Shown: piece by piece, positions 27,299-37,134 of the stretch | Position numbering within the stretch: the first letter of the stretch is position 1 | How the letters are laid out: every line of letters begins with the position of its first letter | NCBI GenBank assembly: GCA_024648695.1 | Contig: JACAVV010000005.1 | Span: 124,001-188,000, forward strand | Length of the DNA: 64,000 nucleotides | Origin: Nitrospina sp. | Lineage (GTDB): Bacteria; Nitrospinota; Nitrospinia; Nitrospinales; JACRGP01 | Direction: 5' to 3' | Notes under the pieces: generated by a model | What the model was told of the DNA's origin: nothing | The model's database searches: none | What the model saw: the letters and a program-made list of their open reading frames with translations, nothing else | Program-made: the position numbers and the translations under genes

Positions 27299-27679
27299 AT
27301 GCCCAGGATATGGTGTAGCCGATACATATTTTTTCTCCTCTTGATCTATTCTGGAACCGCCACAGCTTACACCGAAAAGGAGTATCAAAAGGTATGGTGC
27401 GACAGGCTCAATGGCAAACCGGAATACCGCCTGAGGGGCGGCTCACGTGTCGGGTGCCTCACCTCAAAGTATGCCGTGGAATTTGCCAAAGGACCCAAGT
27501 GGGCCGAAGCCATAGGCCAGGCCTTGTTTTATGGCGTCGAAACCAACCGCCACCCTGCGGTAGTATTAATCCAGGAAGACCCCAGGGAAGAACGCTATTG
27601 GAAACGGTTGAAACAAGTCTCCGACAAGTTGAAAACGAAACGTTTCATCTTGAAAATCTGGAAATTCAGTAAAGGCTAG
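27299..27679 (+). CDS. Small secreted protein, possible nuclease-like fold
   Basis: 126 residues from ATG 27299 with AGGAGGG 4 bases upstream; the longer frame from 27191 lacks a signal and a ribosome site. A signal peptide spans about residues 1-23 (ending T-A-T-A). The mature part reads W-C-D-R-L-N-G-K-P-E-Y-R-L then G-G-S-R-V-G-C-L-T, A-V-E-F, K-W-A-E-A-I-G-Q-A-L-F-Y-G and P-A-V-V-L-I. This order of strands and a K-W-A-E-A-I-G-Q-A-L helix recalls small proteins of the PD-(D/E)XK nuclease-like fold, which usually show D-C-L-T where this one has G-C-L-T. A missing acidic residue would argue against catalysis. The family match is from memory and uncertain. Confidence 0.65.
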   Translation: MPRIWCSRYIFFLLLIYSGTATAYTEKEYQKVWCDRLNGKPEYRLRGGSRVGCLTSKYAVEFAKGPKWAEAIGQALFYGVETNRHPAVVLIQEDPREERYWKRLKQVSDKLKTKRFILKIWKFSKG

Positions 27680-27726
27680 TATGAATACATAGAAAAATAC
27701 AACCAGTTTCCCGAAAGGTTCAGACG

Positions 27727-28197
27727 ATGAAAGTTCTGATATGTGTATGGGCCATCCTACTGACAAGCACGCCTGTTTGGGCAGAAATGTATAAGTGGAC
27801 CGACAACAACGGCACAGTCCACTTTACCGACAATCCTTCCAATATACCCAGGAAAACCAAAGCCAAAACCCTGTCTCGCATGAAATCAAGGTTGGATGCC
27901 GAGGCGTACCGCAACCAGGCAGAGTTTCATTATGAGGAGATCGAAAAGATCGAAGCCCGCATTGCCGAAATAGAAAAAATCGCCACGGCAAAAAAGAAAA
28001 GAGCGGAAGGGTATATAGAAAAACTCAAAAAGAATCCTAATGATCGCGGAGTCCTCAACAGATTATTCGAAGAGAGTCACCCGACCCTGGATATGACGGA
28101 ATTAAAAATCTACCGCGACGAATTGAAATCGCTAGAAACGCAAAAGTCCTACCACGAAGCGCAAGCCACCAAGGCTTTGGAAAAGGCGAGGAAGTAG
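27727..28197 (+). CDS. Secreted DUF4124-containing protein with coiled coil
   Basis: 156 residues with a signal peptide (about residues 1-19, ending V-W-A). The DUF4124 signature Y-K-W-T-D-N-N-G-T-V-H-F-T-D-N-P (residues 22-37) follows. The rest, about 50-156, is highly charged and helical (E-E-I-E-K-I-E-A-R-I-A-E-I), probably a coiled coil. DUF4124 proteins are periplasmic or envelope proteins of unknown role. It follows the preceding small secreted protein by 47 bases on the same strand and converges on rtcA. Confidence 0.8.
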   Translation: MKVLICVWAILLTSTPVWAEMYKWTDNNGTVHFTDNPSNIPRKTKAKTLSRMKSRLDAEAYRNQAEFHYEEIEKIEARIAEIEKIATAKKKRAEGYIEKLKKNPNDRGVLNRLFEESHPTLDMTELKIYRDELKSLETQKSYHEAQATKALEKARK

Positions 28198-28225
28198 CAG
28201 GATCTCACCTTTAAAGCTATTTCTC

Positions 28226-29242
28226 TCATACCACATCCACGCGGTATAAGAAATCCTTCTCTTTGGTGATTTTCAAATCCACATCCAGAAACATTTTTAT
28301 GATGTCCATGTTGGTTGTGCAATGCAGGTTGGGTTTTACTGTTTTAAAGCTTCCACTTCCAGCCAGGGCAAATGGGAGCAGAAGCTGATCCGCCAGATAA
28401 GGACCTACAGGCGCGTCTGAACGTAAATACTCCTTAGCGTATTGGCACGCACGTGTGGCGACGGTTTCTGCCGGAACTCCTTTTTCGCCGAAGCCGATAA
28501 ACACTTCAGTCACGTGCTCATACTCCAGGGTAATGGCAACGAGATTACCAGGACCGGGAGAATTTTTCACCTGCCGTGTTTTCAATTCGGAGGCGGCAAA
28601 GGACATCTTTTTGCGAATCGTATTCAATTCGCGTTCAGCAATATTGATGTCGATATGACTCAAAAACGATTCTCCCAATTGCAAACACAGTTTTCCACGT
28701 TCCAGCAGGTCAATGGGCTTTAAGGTTTTTTTGGGTTCAATGTGAATGCTCACTTTACCACCGCCCGCCGGAAAAAACCCGAAACGTTCGATCGTCATTT
28801 CAAGGCGCGGTCCCATGCGTTGAAGGATTGGCGCGAAAGATTTCTCGATAAAGCTGAATGGCGGTGCCAAAGGATTGTGCGTGCCTCCTTCGAGTGTGAG
28901 CGTGCTGGGTTTCGATGCCAGTATCAATGCCGGGAGCACCGCTTGAAACACCAGAGACGTGCTCCCGGCAGTTCCTACAGAAAAATGGTATTCGCCGCCT
29001 CGCACCGTATGGGGAACAAACTCCAATTCCTGGGAACCGATTTTATCGCCGCGCACTTCAGCGCTGGAGATGCTTTTCGCCGCTTGCACACAGGTGAGAT
29101 GTTGCCGCATCAGGCCCGGCTTTTTCCTGCCCGCGCGAATGTTTTCGATGCGGAAAGGTTCACCCGTAATCATTGAGAGCGCCAGGGCGGTGCGTAGAAT
29201 TTGTCCACCACCTTCACCCTGTGACCCGTCAATATGTTTCAT
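28226..29242 (-). CDS. rtcA: RNA 3'-terminal phosphate cyclase
   Basis: 338 residues, the usual RtcA length. The N-terminal I-D-G-S-Q-G-E-G-G-G-Q-I-L-R is the family signature. R-A-G-R-K-K-P-G-L and the C-terminal A-D-Q-L-L-L-P-F-A-L-A-G-S-G-S-F are also characteristic, and H307 in N-L-H-C-T-T-N matches the catalytic histidine that is adenylylated. The enzyme uses ATP to turn RNA 3'-phosphate ends into 2',3'-cyclic phosphates. In many bacteria it is paired with the RtcB ligase under a sigma-54 RtcR activator; here no rtcB or rtcR is adjacent. It lies 25 bases downstream of the TMTC-like operon on the same strand. Confidence 0.95.
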   Translation of the reverse strand: MKHIDGSQGEGGGQILRTALALSMITGEPFRIENIRAGRKKPGLMRQHLTCVQAAKSISSAEVRGDKIGSQELEFVPHTVRGGEYHFSVGTAGSTSLVFQAVLPALILASKPSTLTLEGGTHNPLAPPFSFIEKSFAPILQRMGPRLEMTIERFGFFPAGGGKVSIHIEPKKTLKPIDLLERGKLCLQLGESFLSHIDINIAERELNTIRKKMSFAASELKTRQVKNSPGPGNLVAITLEYEHVTEVFIGFGEKGVPAETVATRACQYAKEYLRSDAPVGPYLADQLLLPFALAGSGSFKTVKPNLHCTTNMDIIKMFLDVDLKITKEKDFLYRVDVV

Positions 29243-29267
29243 CGGAATGTTTTTATTTAAACAGGTT

Positions 29268-31016
29268 TCACTTCAAAAGACGTCGCAACTTTTCTGCCTG
29301 CGGTTGATTGGGCGCTAATTCCAGAGAGCGCTTGAAATATACCCGCGCCTGCCTGGAATCTTTCAGGTGATAAAAATAGAGGACGCCCAAATTTAGAAAC
29401 GCAATATCATAATTGGGGTCCAGTTCCACAGCCCGTTTTAAATGGCGTTCGGCCAACGCGAATTCCTTTTCTCCCATATAAATTTCCCCCAATCGACCCT
29501 GTATTTCCGGGACTTCCGGTTTAAGCACCGCGGCATATTTCAAGTGTTGTAATGCATCCTGAATCCTGCCGAGTTCCATATACAAATCCGCCAGATTATA
29601 ATGCGGCTGAAACAGGTTCGACTTCACACTTAAGGCCTTTTCATAAAGCTGAATCGCTGACAAGGCGTCTCCCGACATAGTGTAACCACGGGCCAGGTTG
29701 ATCAAGGGCCTGACTTTATTCGGTGATTTCTTTGCGGCATCCTGCCAAAGCATTTCCTCGCTTTTCCACACTTCCAGTCTTAGCAGGGTTGCCACGAAAA
29801 AAAATATCAGAATCCCCACAAACAGCGTTGGTCCCAACAGGGTGGATATTCCGGAACCCTTCTTTCGGCCCCCCTTCGAAGCTAAGCCTGCCAGAGGAAC
29901 CACAGCCAGGAAAAATCCGATCGACGCCAAATACACCCGGTGTTCTGCGGCCAGGTCCTGCAAGGTAATGATAGACGAAGATGGCGACAGAACAGCAATA
30001 AACCAGAATAGCCCAAACAGGCAAATAACACGATATCTGGAAAAATACAGAGCGGATGCTAAAACCGCCACGCAGGCCAGAGACGCCCACAACTCAAACT
30101 GCGCGGGATGCATGATGGGCGAAATGTCGGGATCGACATTCAAATTAAAGGGAAATAACAGTAGCCTTATGTAATAAAAACAGATGACCCAGGGCTGGGT
30201 CATCATATAGGGTTTTCTTCCCACCATGGACTCCGGCGAGGCGGGTCCCAATAGAAAACTTTCATCCGAAAACAATTTGCGGAAAAACGGAATCATCACT
30301 GCCAAAAGCGCAACCAGAAGGATCCATTTATATCGTTTGATGAGGGTCCACAATGAGGATTGGGGTCCCGCTACCAGCAAACCGTAAACCAGGGCTATGG
30401 CGGGAAAGGTGATCAATGTTTTTTTTATACTGAAACCGAGAACCCAAATCAAACAAACCGCCACGCAGGCTCCCAGTCCTTTAAGGTCCCATTTCTTACT
30501 CCATCCCATCCAATTTTGAAACACCCAAAAAGCCGCCAGATAAAAGCTTCCAGCCAAAACCTCCGACCGGCTGATGATATAGGCCACCGATTCCGTTTGA
30601 ATGGGATGTACCAAAAACACCAGCGCTGTAAAACACGGCAAACGCCAGCTGTTTTCAAGACCCTTTGGATCGCCCTGGAAAAACAACTGCTGATATCCTT
30701 TTTGGCAAATGTTAAGAACCAGAATCGCGTTGAGAGTATGAAATAGCAAGTTAAACAAATGATACCCAAAGGGCGAATCCCCTCCCAACAGTTTGTTTAA
30801 TGCAAAAGACATGAACAACAAGCCGCGGGAAAAATATCCGTTTATAAAATAATCCCAGGTTAAAAGCGATTGGGGATCCCGAAGTTTGAGGTTGTTGGCG
30901 ATAAAGGCCACACCGTCATATTGAAAGGGACCCGTAAAATGCTGAAAATAAGCCAGGATTCCGGAAATACAAATCAGGGCAAAAACAGTAACTCGTGTTG
31001 GGATCCGGGTTTTCAT
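29268..31016 (-). CDS. TMTC-like membrane protein with C-terminal TPRs (third of three paralogues)
   Basis: 582 residues. About ten membrane segments (residues 10 to about 410) precede four TPR units (about 430-580, for example A-I-Q-L-Y-E-K-A-L-S-V-K-S-N). The first extracytoplasmic loop F-Q-Y-D-G-V-A-F-I-A-N-N corresponds to the F-x-x-D-D-x-x-x-I-x-x-N segment of TMTC/PMT-like proteins, with G in place of the second D. Eukaryotic TMTC proteins O-mannosylate other proteins; bacterial members are mostly unstudied. It overlaps its upstream neighbour by 4 bases (ATGA), the last in a three-gene set, with rtcA following. A glycosyltransferase role is an inference from architecture. Confidence 0.83.
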   Translation of the reverse strand: MKTRIPTRVTVFALICISGILAYFQHFTGPFQYDGVAFIANNLKLRDPQSLLTWDYFINGYFSRGLLFMSFALNKLLGGDSPFGYHLFNLLFHTLNAILVLNICQKGYQQLFFQGDPKGLENSWRLPCFTALVFLVHPIQTESVAYIISRSEVLAGSFYLAAFWVFQNWMGWSKKWDLKGLGACVAVCLIWVLGFSIKKTLITFPAIALVYGLLVAGPQSSLWTLIKRYKWILLVALLAVMIPFFRKLFSDESFLLGPASPESMVGRKPYMMTQPWVICFYYIRLLLFPFNLNVDPDISPIMHPAQFELWASLACVAVLASALYFSRYRVICLFGLFWFIAVLSPSSSIITLQDLAAEHRVYLASIGFFLAVVPLAGLASKGGRKKGSGISTLLGPTLFVGILIFFFVATLLRLEVWKSEEMLWQDAAKKSPNKVRPLINLARGYTMSGDALSAIQLYEKALSVKSNLFQPHYNLADLYMELGRIQDALQHLKYAAVLKPEVPEIQGRLGEIYMGEKEFALAERHLKRAVELDPNYDIAFLNLGVLYFYHLKDSRQARVYFKRSLELAPNQPQAEKLRRLLK

Positions 31017-32959
31017 GGTTGGGGCACGTCTTTCATAGTTTGGGCAATTTTCATCAGTTTTTGGGTTTTCTCGTCATCGGGTTTCATTTGCAATACACGT
31101 TCAAGATGCACGCTGGCTTCTTCATACCGCTTCTGCACCAGATACACATTGGCCAGATTGGCGTGGCCTTCCAGACTGTCGTCTTCAAGGGCCAACGATT
31201 TTTTAAATGCTTCTTCAGCAAGGTCCAGCGATTTGATGTTCCAGAAAATCACGCCGATGTTGTTTTGCGCGGAGGCGTATTCCGGCCTCAACGCCAAAGC
31301 CTTGCGAAACATTTTCAAAGCGGAATCGTTACGCTTTGTGTGCATCAGCGCATTGCCCAGAGCAAAATAAAACTCCGGCACCTCCGATTTCATTCGTATC
31401 GCGCGCTGAAGCAAAGGAATAGCTTCGTCATAACGCTTTACCATATTGCGCGCCAAACCGGCATTATAAAATGCCCAGGGGTCCTTGGATCCCGAGAAAA
31501 TGGCTTCGTCAAATTTTTTGATGGCGGATTCCCAATCATTGCGCTTGGCCATCAAATTGCCCAAATTGACCAATGCATAAGAATAATAGGGATTCAATTT
31601 GAGGACCGCCTGCAATACCCGTTCGGCATCGCCATAGCGCTCCTCCTTTATATAATTGCTTGCAAGATTGTTAAAAACCAAAATCTTTTGCGGTGACTTT
31701 TTTAACGTGTCTTCCCAAATCTGAATCCGCGATCTGAAATCAAGGCTCCGGTGCACTGTGAGCAGGGAAAATATAATTAAGAAAGAGAAAAACACCGGCC
31801 GCACTGTGGGAATCGTTTGACTAAAACGTAGCCAAACCCCTGCGAGAATGATTTCCAATCCAATGCCCGGAAGGAAAGCCCGGTGCTCGGTCACCACCTG
31901 CTTCAAGGGAATGATGCTGGATGTGGGCAAAATGCAAATTCCCGCCCATATCCAGGCAAACCACAACCACTTTTGCCGACTCCGAAAAATGGCGACATTC
32001 AAAACCAATAAAACGCCCAAACTGGTAATTACAAATGGATCGCTCCACCCTTCCACCAAACGGGTGTCGGACTCGAAATTAAGTCCTACCGGAATCCATT
32101 GCTTCAACAGATAATAAAACGTCATAAACTTTATCTGCGAAAACAGGTACAGGTCTCTGGGTATCAATTGAAATGAGGGATCGGCCGGAAGAGAAAACAG
32201 CACACCCAAACGATAATAACGAAACCCCAAATACAGGAGGATTAAACCGGTCAGGAGTGCCCCGGCCTTTACTATCCCTGCTTTCATCCCAGCGGTATCG
32301 CGCAGGCATAAGTAAATGAAAACCATCACCGGTAAAGTGACGATGGTTTCCTTCACTCCGGCTCCCATCACAAATCCCAAAATGCCACAAACCAAAAGTA
32401 GGAGGGAAGGCTTTTTTTCAACCCCAGCCTGGCCCGTGAAGTATCGTATCAAACAAAAAAATGAGAGTAGATAGAATGCGGTTACCAGCAAGGCGGAACG
32501 GCTGGACAGGTAAGTGACCGCCTGCACCGAAAGCGGGTTCACAGAATGGATCAAAGTGGTCGCAAGGGGCAGAGACTTTTTAAATGCGGGGTCCAGACCA
32601 GAATCCAGCTTCATGCACTCCTTCGCCAACAGGTACACCAGTATACTCACGCAGACATGAAGAATAACGTTGAGCAAGTGGTATCCGAACACATTCTCCC
32701 CGCCCAGGGCAAAATTGACCGCCCAGCTCAACAGCAAAACCGAACGGTTGAACAGGTTGCCGATCCCCACCACCTGTTGGAATTCGGCCAGATTTTTTAT
32801 GTAAGGATTGCCAACGATAGCGTGGGCATCGTCGTAAACGAAGGGAGCCTGAAAGGTTCCGAAATACACAAAAATACCCGAACAGGCGATTACCATGAAG
32901 GCATTCACATGCCTCGAAAATGTTCTTGGGAAGAAGTGGTTTCGTTCGGATAAATTCAA
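31013..32959 (-). CDS. TMTC-like membrane protein with C-terminal TPRs (second of three paralogues)
   Basis: 648 residues with the same layout as its neighbours: an N-terminal polytopic part (to about residue 400) and a TPR part (about 425-640, roughly six units such as A-S-A-Q-N-N-I-G-V-I-F-W and A-Y-N-A-like A-F-Y-N-A-G-L-A-R-N). The first loop reads F-V-Y-D-D-A-H-A-I-V-G-N-P, the only one of the three to keep both acidic residues expected in TMTC/PMT-type enzymes. This makes it the likeliest catalytically active member. The ATGA overlaps on both sides indicate translational coupling. The substrate (lipid-linked sugar or other) is unknown. Confidence 0.83.
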   Translation of the reverse strand: MNLSERNHFFPRTFSRHVNAFMVIACSGIFVYFGTFQAPFVYDDAHAIVGNPYIKNLAEFQQVVGIGNLFNRSVLLLSWAVNFALGGENVFGYHLLNVILHVCVSILVYLLAKECMKLDSGLDPAFKKSLPLATTLIHSVNPLSVQAVTYLSSRSALLVTAFYLLSFFCLIRYFTGQAGVEKKPSLLLLVCGILGFVMGAGVKETIVTLPVMVFIYLCLRDTAGMKAGIVKAGALLTGLILLYLGFRYYRLGVLFSLPADPSFQLIPRDLYLFSQIKFMTFYYLLKQWIPVGLNFESDTRLVEGWSDPFVITSLGVLLVLNVAIFRSRQKWLWFAWIWAGICILPTSSIIPLKQVVTEHRAFLPGIGLEIILAGVWLRFSQTIPTVRPVFFSFLIIFSLLTVHRSLDFRSRIQIWEDTLKKSPQKILVFNNLASNYIKEERYGDAERVLQAVLKLNPYYSYALVNLGNLMAKRNDWESAIKKFDEAIFSGSKDPWAFYNAGLARNMVKRYDEAIPLLQRAIRMKSEVPEFYFALGNALMHTKRNDSALKMFRKALALRPEYASAQNNIGVIFWNIKSLDLAEEAFKKSLALEDDSLEGHANLANVYLVQKRYEEASVHLERVLQMKPDDEKTQKLMKIAQTMKDVPQP

Positions 32960-35235
32960 GATGCAGACAATTCTTCGATGAGGCGGACCAGTTCGTCGGC
33001 ACGCTCCTGATTGGGATTGAGCTTCAAAGCCCGTTTCAGGTGGCTCAACGCGGCCGGTTTATCTTTCCGTACCTGCCAGAGCAGTGTTCCCAACTGCCGG
33101 TGAAGCTGATGGATTCCTGGATCGCGGGCAACCGCCTCCTGGAAAAGCTCAATCGCCGGATCGTATTTCCCATCCTGCATATAGACACCGGCAAGGTTAA
33201 TCCGCGCCTTATTATACCCCGGATCGAAGGCCAGGGCTTTATTATAATATTCCCTGGCCCGGTCCCAGTGTTCCAGGTTCTGATGGCTCCAACCCAGATT
33301 AAAATACGCTTGCGCCGAAGCCCCGGAAACCTCCAGCAGAGTTTCCAACTCGCGGATGGAACGCACCCACTGCCGGGTCGCCTGGTACAAGTACGACAGG
33401 TTAAACCTGGCTTTGTCGAAACCAGGATCGTGTTTCAAACATTCCCGATACGCAGATTCTGCCTGCACCATATCGCCTAATTGGGCGTATGCGACTCCTT
33501 TATTGAAGTGGGCCTGCACCATATTGGGTTGATGCTTAAGCGCTATCTCCCATTCGGCCAGGGCGTCTCTCATTCTCCCCTGCTTGCCGTAAACCTCGCC
33601 GATATTCAGTCGCGCCATCGGGTAATCGAGCGCCCCGATAGCCTGCTGTTTTTCAATCGACCTGCGATATTGCCTTACAGCCTTCTCGTATCGGCCCGTC
33701 TGGTTGTACACCGAACCCAGACTGAAATAGGCGTTCGTGTGATCGGGGTTCAATTGCAAAACGGTTTTCAATTCCGCTTCGGCTTCACCGTATTTTTTTT
33801 GATCCAGATACAAGTTGCCCAAATTATAATGCGGCTCGGGAAAAAGTGAAAACAGGCTGATGCTTTTTTTAAACAGCGCCTCCGCTTTGTCCCATTCCTG
33901 AATTTCGTAATACGCCTTGCCCAGGTTGCTATAGGGCCGCGACTTTTCAGGTGACTTCTCCGTAGCGTCGGCCCACAATTTGAGGGTGGAACTCCAAACC
34001 AGGTTGCGGTCTGCCGTCGCTACCGACAGACACACCACCACCATCACACTCGCTGATTTTAGAAAGGTTGAAATCCTATGGCCGCGATTTGATTTCCAAA
34101 GCCACATGATCGCTGAGGAAAAAATAAACGCAACTCCCAGAAATGGAAGATACACACGGTGCTCTGCTGACAAATCGTACAGGGTCACAATGGAGGACGA
34201 AGGTGAAACGACAATAAAAAACCAGCACACAAAGAAAAAATATATCTTGTTGCGAAATCCGCGAAAACTGATTAAAAAACTCAAAATGATCACAGCCAGA
34301 GGAATCAGCAAGTGCAGAGAATACCAGGTGTGGACAATCGGAACGTCGGGATCGACATTCAAATTGAAAGGAAACAGCATCAAGCGCAAATAATAAAAAA
34401 TCACTACCGAGGGCTGACTCATCATATAGTTTTGCCGCCCGATCCAGAGTCCCGCCGTTGAAGGTCCGGTCAAAAACGATTCATCACTCAACAATTTCCA
34501 GAACAAGGCAACAAGGAACACCATGCCCGCCAGCGCAATCCCTTTCCACCAGCGCTTTAAATTTTTAATGGGTTTCGATTCCGCTGGCAAAATACACAGC
34601 CAGTACAAAACCAGGATTGCAGGAAAAGTGGCGACCGATTGCTTGAAGCCGAATCCAAGGATTCCAGCCAGAACGACCCCGGCCATTAAAAAAATCCCTC
34701 TTACACGGCGGCGGTCCGCTCCCAGCTCAAGCCATCGCTGAAACCCGTAAACACCCAACAGAAAAAAGGTTGCTGAAAACACTTCCGAACGGCTGATCAC
34801 ATAAATCACCGATTCGGTCTGAATCGGGTGTACCAGGAAAATCATGGCGGTCAATAAAGCGAGCGACTGACGCCCAGGCGGTTCGGACTCACAGCTTTCT
34901 GAAAAGTGGACCTGCGCCTTTCGTATTACCTGATACACCAGCAAGGCATTGAACCCGTGAAAAACCAGATTCATCAGGTGAAATCCGAAAGTTTGGAGTC
35001 CACCCAAAACGGCATTGATCCCCAAACTGAACCAAAGCAAGCCGCGAGAAAAATATCCCCCCAAAGCAAACTCCGGTTTGAGGGTATCTTCCGGATGATT
35101 CAACCAGGGGTTATCTTGTATGTGAGGAATGCTATCGAATTGAAACGGATTCTGCAGGTGATTTGCGAAAACACCTATAGTCAAAAAAGCTAGGACAATG
35201 CTGGCCAAAAATGTAGAGTGAGCAAAAATGCGCAT
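32956..35235 (-). CDS. TMTC-like membrane protein with long TPR tail (first of three paralogues)
   Basis: 759 residues and first in the three-gene operon. Membrane segments occupy residues 1 to about 410. The first loop reads F-Q-F-D-S-I-P-H-I-Q-D-N-P, keeping one acidic residue of the usual pair. The TPR tail (about 430-755) is the longest of the three, with about nine units (for example A-H-F-N-K-G-V-A-Y-A-Q-L-G and A-Y-F-N-L-G-W-S-H-Q). The tail probably faces the periplasm and binds acceptor proteins. No good Shine-Dalgarno precedes ATG 35235. It is divergent from the sigma-54 activator gene across a 404-base gap. Confidence 0.83.
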   Translation of the reverse strand: MRIFAHSTFLASIVLAFLTIGVFANHLQNPFQFDSIPHIQDNPWLNHPEDTLKPEFALGGYFSRGLLWFSLGINAVLGGLQTFGFHLMNLVFHGFNALLVYQVIRKAQVHFSESCESEPPGRQSLALLTAMIFLVHPIQTESVIYVISRSEVFSATFFLLGVYGFQRWLELGADRRRVRGIFLMAGVVLAGILGFGFKQSVATFPAILVLYWLCILPAESKPIKNLKRWWKGIALAGMVFLVALFWKLLSDESFLTGPSTAGLWIGRQNYMMSQPSVVIFYYLRLMLFPFNLNVDPDVPIVHTWYSLHLLIPLAVIILSFLISFRGFRNKIYFFFVCWFFIVVSPSSSIVTLYDLSAEHRVYLPFLGVAFIFSSAIMWLWKSNRGHRISTFLKSASVMVVVCLSVATADRNLVWSSTLKLWADATEKSPEKSRPYSNLGKAYYEIQEWDKAEALFKKSISLFSLFPEPHYNLGNLYLDQKKYGEAEAELKTVLQLNPDHTNAYFSLGSVYNQTGRYEKAVRQYRRSIEKQQAIGALDYPMARLNIGEVYGKQGRMRDALAEWEIALKHQPNMVQAHFNKGVAYAQLGDMVQAESAYRECLKHDPGFDKARFNLSYLYQATRQWVRSIRELETLLEVSGASAQAYFNLGWSHQNLEHWDRAREYYNKALAFDPGYNKARINLAGVYMQDGKYDPAIELFQEAVARDPGIHQLHRQLGTLLWQVRKDKPAALSHLKRALKLNPNQERADELVRLIEELSAS

Positions 35236-35639
35236 AAGAGTAAAAACTTTAGGGAAGACACCTTATTTTAGAGTCATACCTGGCAAAAATAGGTAAAATA
35301 GAAGAGAAATTAAGTTTTTTTATGACCAAAGAGGCTAGTTTTATAATAATTGAGACGAAACTTTGTAGCACATGGTTTTATATCTTCCCTGCATTAAAAA
35401 CAGATGTTGATTTTTAAGGACATATCTTCAAATGTGAATATTTTCTTTCAAAAATCCAGGAAAATGTGTAAAATAATTCAGAAAATCACTGCAGATTTTC
35501 AACTCCTTTACGTTGCCCCTTTAAAAGCGTCTATTAAATTCAAATTTTGCTAAAAATTTTAACTATTTGACAAATTTTTCACCAAGTTTGTCGTCTCAAC
35601 GGATACCCTTTCAGGTATCCCAATCAACCTGATTTTGCG
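35236..35639. other. AT-rich divergent promoter region
   Basis: About 400 bases between the TMTC-like operon and the sigma-54 activator gene. No frame, hairpin or recognisable -24/-12 pair stands out to me. It should hold promoters for both directions. Confidence 0.4.
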
Positions 35640-37127
35640 ATGAAACAAATAGACAATCAAGCCAATATACTGACTCTTAGAAAAATATCCAGTCTGTTCG
35701 CGGAAACGTATACCGGACTCGACACGCTTCTCAACCTGGTGTTGACAGTGGCGACAGATTTGGTGGGGGGGAAAAATGCGTCCTTGCTCTTGCTGGACGA
35801 AACCACCAACAACCTGCAGTTTTATCAGGCCTCGGGTAAACAGCAGGGCGAATTGAAACAGTTTGAGATCCCGGCCGGACTCGGCATCGCGGGAACGGTT
35901 GCCAGCACTGGCGAAGCCATTATATCCAATGACGTACAAAACGACCACCGATGGTTGAGAGCGGTGAGCGACGCGGTAAAAATCACCGTCAATTGCATCG
36001 CCTGTTTTCCGCTTAAAGTGGAAGACAAACTTTTGGGCGTGGTGCAGTTTCTGGACAAAAATAATGGCGAGCCCTTCACTGAAGACGATACAGAAATTCT
36101 CAAACGGTTTTCTGAAATGATGGCGCAGTTCTTCGTCGTCACCCGGTCCAAGGATGAACTGGGCCGGGAATTCGACCGCCTCAAGGAAAAGTACCTTCAA
36201 CAATACACCATCGTCGGAGAAAGCGATGCGGTCAGACGCTGTATTCAGCAAGCGGAAAAGGTCGCCAATTCAAAGGCCGCCATCCTCATCACCGGAGAAA
36301 GCGGTACGGGTAAGGAACTGTTCGCGCATCTGATCCACGAGCGCAGTCCTCGTCAGAACGGCCCCTTCATCTCCGTCAGTTGTGGTGCCCTGCCTGCATC
36401 CATTCTGGAACGTGAGTTATTCGGACACGAAAAAGGCGCATTCACAGGTGCCGACACGCGCAAGATCGGCCTGTTCGAAGCCGCGGACAAGGGCACGTTG
36501 TTTCTCGACGAAATCGGCGAGATGCCCCTGGACATGCAAGTGAAGTTATTGCGCGTGATTCAGGAAGAATCATTCATGCGCCTCGGAGGCACCACCACCA
36601 TCAAAGTGGACGTACGCATCATTTCGGCGACGCATCAAGACCTGGAAAAATGGGTGCGCGAAGGCAAGTTTCGCCAGGACCTGTTTTACCGCATTAACGT
36701 CATCAACCTGAAACTCCCGGCCCTGCGCGAACGGTCGGAAGACATTGCCGATCTCGTGAAATTTTTTGTCAAAAAGCACGCAATAGATAATCATCCGCCT
36801 AAAAAACTGGCCAAAGGATTGCTCACGCATTTAACGGGATACTCCTGGCCTGGCAACATCCGGCAATTGGAAAACTCCATTGAACGCGCCATCGTGTTGT
36901 CCGAGGGTGATGAGTTGGACAAGGATTCCTTTCCTTTCGAGGACTATCAGCCGCCCATCGAAGTAAATGTGGGCGCAACCCTGAAAGACGCCAACGATGC
37001 GTTTCGAAAAACGTTTATAAAAAATACGTTGAAGTCTACCGGTGGCAACCGCACTCAAGCGGCGAAGATCCTGGACGTTCAACGGTCTTACCTGTCCCGG
37101 TTGATCAAAGAACTGGAAATCGATTAG
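35640..37127 (+). CDS. GAF-domain sigma-54-dependent transcriptional activator
   Basis: 495 residues. The GAF sensor domain covers about 10-165 ([14 protein letters not shown]). The central AAA+ domain has Walker A G-E-S-G-T-G-K-E starting at residue 219, the sigma-54 contact loop G-A-F-T-G-A at 266-271, and Walker [11 protein letters not shown]. The Fis-type helix-turn-helix is at the C-terminus ([12 protein letters not shown]). It remodels RNA polymerase-sigma-54 at promoters it binds. The GAF domain is of the NifA type, which can bind small ligands. There is no receiver domain, so it is not a two-component regulator. It lies 7 bases before folD; targets are unknown, and the divergent TMTC-like operon is one candidate. 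Confidence 0.95.
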   Translation: MKQIDNQANILTLRKISSLFAETYTGLDTLLNLVLTVATDLVGGKNASLLLLDETTNNLQFYQASGKQQGELKQFEIPAGLGIAGTVASTGEAIISNDVQNDHRWLRAVSDAVKITVNCIACFPLKVEDKLLGVVQFLDKNNGEPFTEDDTEILKRFSEMMAQFFVVTRSKDELGREFDRLKEKYLQQYTIVGESDAVRRCIQQAEKVANSKAAILITGESGTGKELFAHLIHERSPRQNGPFISVSCGALPASILERELFGHEKGAFTGADTRKIGLFEAADKGTLFLDEIGEMPLDMQVKLLRVIQEESFMRLGGTTTIKVDVRIISATHQDLEKWVREGKFRQDLFYRINVINLKLPALRERSEDIADLVKFFVKKHAIDNHPPKKLAKGLLTHLTGYSWPGNIRQLENSIERAIVLSEGDELDKDSFPFEDYQPPIEVNVGATLKDANDAFRKTFIKNTLKSTGGNRTQAAKILDVQRSYLSRLIKELEID

Positions 37128-37134
37128 AGGTAAT

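Noticed and set aside
30995-31696. A 233-codon plus-strand frame antisense to the TMTC-like genes
   Set aside because: It mirrors the coding strand of a clear TPR protein; the long antisense frame is a codon-bias effect.
35559-36251. A 230-codon minus-strand frame
   Set aside because: Antisense to the well-supported GAF domain of the sigma-54 activator.
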